This document shows, in pieces, positions 58,100 to 64,000 of a stretch of 64,000 nt of DNA. Location: assembly GCA_950022655.1 (NCBI GenBank), contig OX465579.1, positions 136,347,118 to 136,411,117 of the forward strand. Direction: 5' to 3'. Under the pieces are notes generated by a model, which ran no database searches, was not told where the DNA came from, and saw only the letters and a program-made list of their open reading frames with translations. A program made the translations under genes and the position numbers. Position 1 is the first letter of the stretch. Each line of letters starts with the position of its first letter. This stretch comes from Alentia gelatinosa. Its lineage: Eukaryota > Annelida > Polychaeta > Phyllodocida > Polynoidae.

Positions 58100-58370
58100 A
58101 TATAACACACGCCAGCCAACTAGCAGACACACCCCTTTGCGCCCGCCGTGTTGGCGGCGCCGGGCCGCGCCCATGGCGTCCCCTGGCGCCGACCAATTTG
58201 GGGCTGCACGCTTGACTGCGCGGCAGGCGGGGGAGGGGGACCGGCGAGCGGCGGGCGATGAGCGCTTGTCGGGCGAGCGGACGATGATAAATGCGCTGCG
58301 GCTAAATAACAATGCGCGCTGCGATGATCAACTCATTTCGGCCTGTCTATATGCATAATTTGCTGCTCGG
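58100..58370. promoter_or_regulatory. CpG island with Pou and Sox-type words
   Basis: ATGCATAATTTGC at 58350-58362 has the form of a neural Pou (Brn-type) site. AACAATGCGC near 58308 is Sox-like. ATGATAAATGCGC and GATGATCAACTC lie nearby. GC-rich unique sequence. Function inferred. Confidence 0.35.
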
Positions 58371-59280
58371 CAACACTCAGCCACCTCCCCGCCAGCCCGT
58401 CATTCCTCTCCCTTTCTATCTACTAGGGCTGCTGCCTGCACCCGCCGCTCTCCGTCATGCACACACGGCCCGTCCCTCGACTGGTCCATTTTGGTAGCGG
58501 CGGCGGCTCCCGCGGAGAAAGGCATCCGTCACGACGTCCCGTGCCTGATTTATTCACTTTTCCAGGTGACGGTGCTGGGACGGGGGTTGATCAAGGCGGC
58601 AATGCTAATATACTGTGATGACCAGATTGCAAACAGTGCACAAAGTGTGTGACACCGCATTTGGCGGAATTTAGTGGTTGTCGCTCTTTGCTTGCCACTT
58701 GCCCTATCTCCCGCTACCCGCCGCCTGCAACTGTCAATCACTTGCCGCATTTATCGCCCCTTCGCCTCATCCGCCGCCCACCTCTCACAGGCTACTCCTC
58801 TACACTGCATACCGAAGCCCGACGTCTACCTCAACGCTCCTTGCGCCTGTCAGGCGTTAGGGGAAGTCCAAAAGGTGCAAAGTAGTTGTATTTCTTAATA
58901 ATGTCCATAATCAAAGACTTGAGCAAGTCTACAATACCAATTGTCCCACGCTGCCCATCTTCCGTCGCCTCATGTGGTTGCCTCTGGGAGATGCTAACCT
59001 TCGCCATTCGCCCGCCTGACGACTCCCTTTCACATGATCCCACAACTGTTACCTACTGCTTGCCACCCGCTGCCAGCCACCCCCTGCCAGTACCCCAATG
59101 CCTGCATTGAGAGGGAGAGGATTTCAGCAACCCAATGCCCGCCGCTTGCCGCCTGCCACCTGTTTTTGCTGCCCTCGCTGTATTAGTGCTCTCTTACTAT
59201 ACACTTACGATTGATATGTCCCTATACCTCCGCCTCCACGAGCACCATTGCCCTCGTTCGTATTGCCCTCAGCATACTCA
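58370..59280. other. Pyrimidine-rich tracts and small islands
   Basis: C-rich words (CTTGCCACTTGCC, CTACCCGCCGCC) at 58680-58790 and 59050-59160 foreshadow the array at 59285. No gene accepted. Confidence 0.5.
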
Positions 59281-59284
59281 CTAC

Positions 59285-59580
59285 TGCCCTCCTCTCGCTA
59301 TACCCGCTGCCCATCGCCCGCTACCCGCCGCCCATCGCCCACCACCCATCGCCCTCTACCCACCGCCCATCGCCCGCCGCCCATCGCCCTCTACCCGCCG
59401 CCCATCGCCCTCTACCCGCCACCCATCGGCAGCTACCCGCTGCTAATCTCCCGCTACCCGCCGCCAATCGCCCGCCACCCGCCATCCAGTGCCCGCTACC
59501 CTCGCCCATTGCCCGCCGCCAATCGCTTGCTACCCGCCACCAATCTCCCGCTACCCGCCGCCTGCAGTCCGCCCTCCAGC
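59285..59580. repeat. C-rich minisatellite, ~21-bp unit
   Basis: CCCGCCGCCCATCGCCCTCTA and variants, more than ten copies. The 21-bp unit is a multiple of three, so all three top-strand frames stay open as 7-residue repeats. The 103-, 136- and 146-codon frames here are by-products. Confidence 0.93.
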
Positions 59581-60480
59581 AGTGGGGCGCGCCACATAAA
59601 TATTTCATCCTATTTAATTAGCCGGCTTCTTGTAAGTTTTATTGTGGCCAACACCGATGCTCCTTTTAATTTTCCTGGTTATGGGTGATCAAAGTGTGGC
59701 GGGGCGCCGTAATGTGAAGGCTTAGCCGTCTCTAACACTGTTCATTAGTGCCCATAATTTGACTATAATCACATTGCGCGGGCCATTCTTCAGAGACGCG
59801 GCGGCGGGCGACAGGGGCCCGGCCCGGACCCCGCTCACTCCACCCCGCTGTCATTTACTTTTACGCCAACAAGCGTTTGATACGAGCGCGTCACTCCCTG
59901 GCTATTCTATATTTCAAAACGGCCCGTGTCTCTTCTCCCGCCCCCTTTTTATCCCTGCCCCGCCGACGTGTAGTGCTCTTCCCATCTCCCCCACCACCTC
60001 CATCGTCCCGTACTCTTTTTTTAAGCGTGATTCATTTTGTCTTTCTTTCTGTATTTTTTTGCGGTGCCCCGCGCCGTGATGGCGCGAACTAACGAGATTA
60101 TTTCCCTACATAGCAGATGCTTTTATCATTAATGTTATTAATTTCCTCCCGAGTCGACGTAAATAGTGGATTACGGCGGTTATAAATCACCACCGACTCG
60201 CGACCCACGCGCGTCTTGCAGCGACGACAACAAAGACGAATCTGGTGAAGAGGGGGTGGGAGGGGGTTCACGGGGGGTAAGAGGGGTGGTGGCGGGGGCC
60301 TCTTCCTCCCCTTGGTTCCACCCTGGAGGCAGCCGTACCACCCCGACCCCCTTTATTGAACCGCCCGTCATAAACATCGACTGACATCGTCTGGCGCTAC
60401 TTGTTCTCTTTTGTTGGCGTCGGTCACAATCTCCGGCCCGAGGTGAGGTCGCTGACAGGGATACGTGTCCAGGAATTCAT
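59580..60480. other. CpG islands with C-rich and G-rich borders
   Basis: Unique cores at 59580-59880 and 60050-60240, C/T-rich 59935-60060, G-rich 60240-60305. GAGTCG (60152-60157) and CGACTC (near 60196) form a loose pair around GTTATAAATC. No exon identified. Confidence 0.45.
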
Positions 60481-61070
60481 CTCCCCCGCACTGTAGTAGT
60501 TAGCTCAGTCTATGGATGTGCTGGCTGTGACAAGAGGTGACTTGTCAGCTGCTATTCTGCTTGATAATTAGGTTAATTGGCGTTCTGATACTGTCTGAAA
60601 TAGACCCTGTTAGAGACTGGTGTCTATGAATCATTTCTGACAGTATCTACAACGTAGAGATATAAACCAAGGCTTAACCAATTGATACACCTGTTCTTTT
60701 GTGTGTCTGTCGGTGTTTTCAGCTTAATTACCGTTGAAATAATATTACTTCCACTGGCATTCACTGATAGAACAAGCAATATAGGCATTTGAAGATTGTA
60801 CTTTATGGTCAATCGTATTCAGACATTTAGCATAGCCAGTACTGAAAACAAATAATTCAAGGAACATTGGCAATATCGTTCAACAAGATCCCATAGGAGT
60901 AAGGGCTACAGAAAACAGGAAATTATGAATGGATGGTGAAAGAAGGAGGATGGAGGCGTGACAACATATAACAGTGAAAGATGGATCATATCACTATGCA
61001 TAGGGCAGTTGTTGAATAACAAGTCAGGCGCTAATGGTAGGGATATACAGGAACGGGTGTCCTAGGCAGT
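60480..61070. other. AT-rich spacer
   Basis: No gene, RNA or repeat recognised. Confidence 0.55.
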
Positions 61071-61074
61071 GAAT

Positions 61075-61770
61075 AGAGGAGAGCAGACAGATGGTTTTGG
61101 ACAGTTGGTGGGTATTTGGTTTAAGAGTATGGGGTGTTAGGCGAGTGGAAGCATATGTTAAAATATCAATGTAGTATCCCTCTATCTGTCAGTCTATCCA
61201 ATAACTGTCTATCCCTTGCCTATAAGTCTACAACGGAAACTACCATGAAGGACAGCTCAGTGATATATAATAAAAAGATCACTAGCGTTCATTTCTAACA
61301 ATATGGCATATCCCCAGGGACATATAAAAAGGGATGATCACAGTGATACACATATCACTAACTGAAATCCAAAGCTCAATAGGTCTACCTATGGGGAACA
61401 TGTAGAAGCCTTTCGGTGGAGGGTGATTGTTGGGTGACCGAGGGTGTTGGCCGGAAGCCCATGATTGATGGATATAAGGCAGTTGACCAATGTGTGTCTG
61501 GCAGTGGGTGATCGGTAGAGGAGGACAATTGCTACATGAAGAGAGGTGGATGTTTGGCAGTGAATAGTGGATGGTGCATGGTGGGTGGAGGGTAATGGGC
61601 AGTGGGTGGAGGACAGTAGAAGGGGTCTAGGAGACAATGGGTCGCAGGTGGAGAGCAATAGGTTCAGGTAATGGATACTGGGTGTGTGCAGTGGGTGGTG
61701 TTTGGTGGGTGGAGGTCTGTACATGGTGGAAGGGTGGCAGCGGTTGGAAGGTGGAGGGATAAAGGGTAGG
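61075..61770. repeat. G-rich degenerate minisatellite
   Basis: GGGCAGTGGGTGGAGG / GGATGGTGCATGGTGGGTGG words, most regular at 61490-61750. Same word family as 8.8-9.4 kb, and the complement of 37.0-37.3 kb. The 175-codon His/Pro/Ser minus-strand frame is its translation. Confidence 0.8.
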
Positions 61771-61789
61771 CGCTGGTAGTCAGAAGCCA

Positions 61790-62160
61790 CCAGTCGATGA
61801 ATAGAATGATGATACAGGAGTAGACCAGTGTCGACACGTCCACCAATGGCCACCACGTGTGTCTCTCTCTCCTCTCTATTAGTCGCAATTATAAACAGAG
61901 ACAGACCGGCCATCATCTATCATAACCATAGGCTGCGAGTTGTCAGGTCCAATCAGGACGGCCAGGGTGGGGCTGACGGGGTGACGAGGCCTGGTGACCG
62001 GGGGCGGCCGGAGGGGGCTGGCCGGCAGCGGGCAGAGGGCAGCCCGCCAGCCCTAATGACAAAGCCGAACCCTCAAGTGCTTACTAATCAGCAAGCTGGA
62101 AAATCACAGGCGGCAAGTGAGCGGTGGTGGGTTGCGTGTGAATCACTACCCCTCCCGGTC
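61790..62160. other. GC-rich island
   Basis: Unique sequence with GGCGGCCGGAGGGGGC near 62003. The 117-codon frame at 61828-62181 has no domain. Confidence 0.45.
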
Positions 62161-62805
62161 AACAAGACTCCAGTCTTTTAGATGCTTCCTTCCTTTTCTT
62201 CTAAGCTTTTCCTCCGTGAAAACATTTTAGTACTTCGCCCACTGACCCCCTTTCAGGATTGTCTCATCCTCTTCCCAACCGCCTCTCTTCGCTGACCCTT
62301 TTCTATGACCCTTATTTTTTATCAGGACTTGTTTCTCCTTGTATACATTCCTCTGTTCAAACTCCTCATCTCGCTCTTCCCCATATACCTTTTCCTTTAA
62401 ACATAATCCCCATGATTAGATCATCTAGCGGTGATTTCTTTTTTGTTGACCTTTAAAAAAATCACATTATTTTATGAAGAGTTTACATAACCAACTGAAC
62501 CCAAAGTTCAGATGAAGGCCAAGAAATTAAGGTTGGAACGTTGCAATTGTGTCTGAACTATTAAAAGGAGACAACTATCTTTAGATATAGATGTGCTTTT
62601 AAAACCAATTGCAGTTTTTAAAGAGAAATTCAGATCTATTTGGTTGTGTGAACACCTCATTATTAATGTATTTTTCTATCTACTTCGCTGTTACTTTCTG
62701 TCTTTCCCTATTTCTATATGTAGCCTCTCTTTGTGAGATCCGTTATTACTATCATTACACCCGTTCGCTTCCTACCTATCCCCCTCTCACCTCCCCCGTC
62801 CCCCC
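62160..62805. other. Pyrimidine-rich and AT-rich spacer
   Basis: T/C-rich 62180-62450, AT-rich 62450-62740, C-rich 62770-62810. No gene seen. Confidence 0.5.
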
Positions 62806-62809
62806 TCAG

Positions 62810-63110
62810 GCTGTAAGGGTGGCCGCGGTCAGAAGTCCAGTCATCAGGCCAATAAGGGCGGCTGTCGGGAGCACGTAGCGCCCGCTAATGGTCACTGATG
62901 GGCGGTCACGGGCCGCATCGCGACGTTTGCGGTCACAATAGAGGGGATCCGGCCCCGGGGCTTGACCCCTTGGTCAGCGACCAGCCTTCATTACACACAA
63001 TCGCACAGACCCACGTGCGCACACACAGGCTAGCATCATGATCGTGTTATGATCATAAACCGTGATCAGTGCGCTTTGAGCTGATCGACGACTTTGAGCT
63101 GATCCACCCG
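62810..63110. other. CpG island with 18-bp tandem duplication
   Basis: GC-rich unique DNA to 62990. CTTTGAGCTGATC at 63074-63086 recurs exactly at 63092-63104. TGATC is unusually frequent across 63040-63104. Confidence 0.55.
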
Positions 63111-64000
63111 CCCGCCATCTGCTCGTTCACGGTGAGACACTCGGTGAGCTACTCCTCTGCTGGGATCCACAGATCGATTCTTCATGTCTTCCTCCCTCCT
63201 TCTCTCATTTGAGAAGCCTTGGTGAGATCCGCCAAGAAGTTCATGTGGCGACAGCACATATTCCAATCTATATTTGACAACTACTAAGAATAGAACTCTG
63301 GGGAAGATATGACAGTTAATTTCATTTGGGGCGCTACATAAATATTCAATATAGTATTTCATATTGCAAAGTGAGAGGACAAGATGCCCAAAACATTGGT
63401 TGTAACCTATAGTCTGAGATAAGGTCTAGATTGTATACGTTACAATGAAAGACGTTTGGGAAAACGGAACGAAGGTGACAAACATTGTCGTGGTGACTTA
63501 CATTATCAACATCAATTCCTGTATGGCTTCAAATAGTACTGAGCTACTCATCCTCCCTTTACCACTCATCAGCAGATAAATAAAATCTTTCCCTATCATG
63601 ATGCCAAACAGGGAATTGCCAGATCTATGGCATTTCAATTATCATTGGCAGACTGACTGATTTAATGGCAGCCATTTATTGGACTTGTTCCTTGATATTA
63701 GACTTGCCCAATCCTGATGTGTTTGTGTTTATGCTATTCTTTTGGTTGTGTATCTTTTTTTGCACGAACCCGATGGTGCCACCATAATCAGGACCTGTCC
63801 CGTTGTGTATCAAATTACCCGACTTGAAAGGAGCCGTGGGTTGTGTTTTTTATTATTCTTTTTAATGAGGTGCACTATAGTGACCGGTTTGATTAGCACG
63901 ATATCGATACGCCACGCAGGTCTTTCATAATGACAGCCCATACACTTAATTCCCTCCCCACCCGTTTACATTAATACGCCAGGATAGATTTGGGACAAAG
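63110..64000. other. AT-rich spacer to window end
   Basis: No credible gene, RNA or repeat recognised. Confidence 0.55.

Noticed and set aside
59211..59688. Overlapping 103-, 136- and 146-codon frames with 7-residue repeats
   Set aside because: All are translations of a 21-bp minisatellite, which keeps every frame open.

Overview
The window reads as non-coding eukaryotic DNA, most likely from an invertebrate animal. I recognise no protein-coding gene, rRNA, functional tRNA or CRISPR array. The evidence is long (TA)n tracts, poly-G runs, decayed minisatellites, small non-autonomous DNA transposons with TA or TAA target duplications, a tRNA-like Pol III promoter, and CpG-rich islands in AT-rich DNA. 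Open frames reach 291 codons only inside GC-rich or strand-skewed low-complexity DNA, where stops are rare. None shows a domain I can name. I cannot place the species.

Texture: AT-rich stretches without recognisable features alternate with GC/CpG-rich islands of normal complexity, about 150-600 bp long (near 0.8, 2.7, 3.2, 9.5, 10.2, 14.6, 24.2, 26.3, 28.8, 32.5, 37.4, 40.5, 42.3, 45.2, 49.6, 53.6, 55.0, 55.4 and 58.2 kb). Several islands carry dense, well-formed transcription-factor words: Pbx/Hox and Meis composites, nuclear-receptor repeats (DR5/DR4, paired DR1, a 12-bp-phased half-site array), CRE palindromes, RFX X-boxes, E-boxes, NF-Y/NRF1-like sites, MEF2/TATA and CTCF-like sites. This would fit a cis-regulatory landscape or a set of orphan promoters, but that is inference. 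Many islands are bordered by strongly strand-asymmetric G-rich or C-rich degenerate minisatellites.

Mobile and repeat DNA: 19.5-23.3 kb is a transposon cluster with a 1,058-bp foldback element, a tRNA-like SINE head and a 290-bp MITE. A 742-bp relative of that MITE lies at 51.1-51.9 kb. Two further inverted-repeat elements are at 25.2 and 29.5 kb; the second is Harbinger-like with TAA target duplications. Tandem arrays lie at 8.8-9.4, 33.4-33.7, 34.9-35.3, 39.3-39.6, 40.7-41.1, 45.4-46.1, 59.3-59.6 and 61.1-61.8 kb.

Best leads: the two-member MITE family with clustered CCGATA words; the foldback element carrying its own 116-bp palindrome; the phased TGACCY array at 50.6 kb and paired DR1 at 56.2 kb; the X-box islands at 37.45 and 55.1 kb; the Pbx/Hox island at 0.75 kb; and core-promoter-like sites at 24.1-24.4, 26.3 and 52.8 kb.
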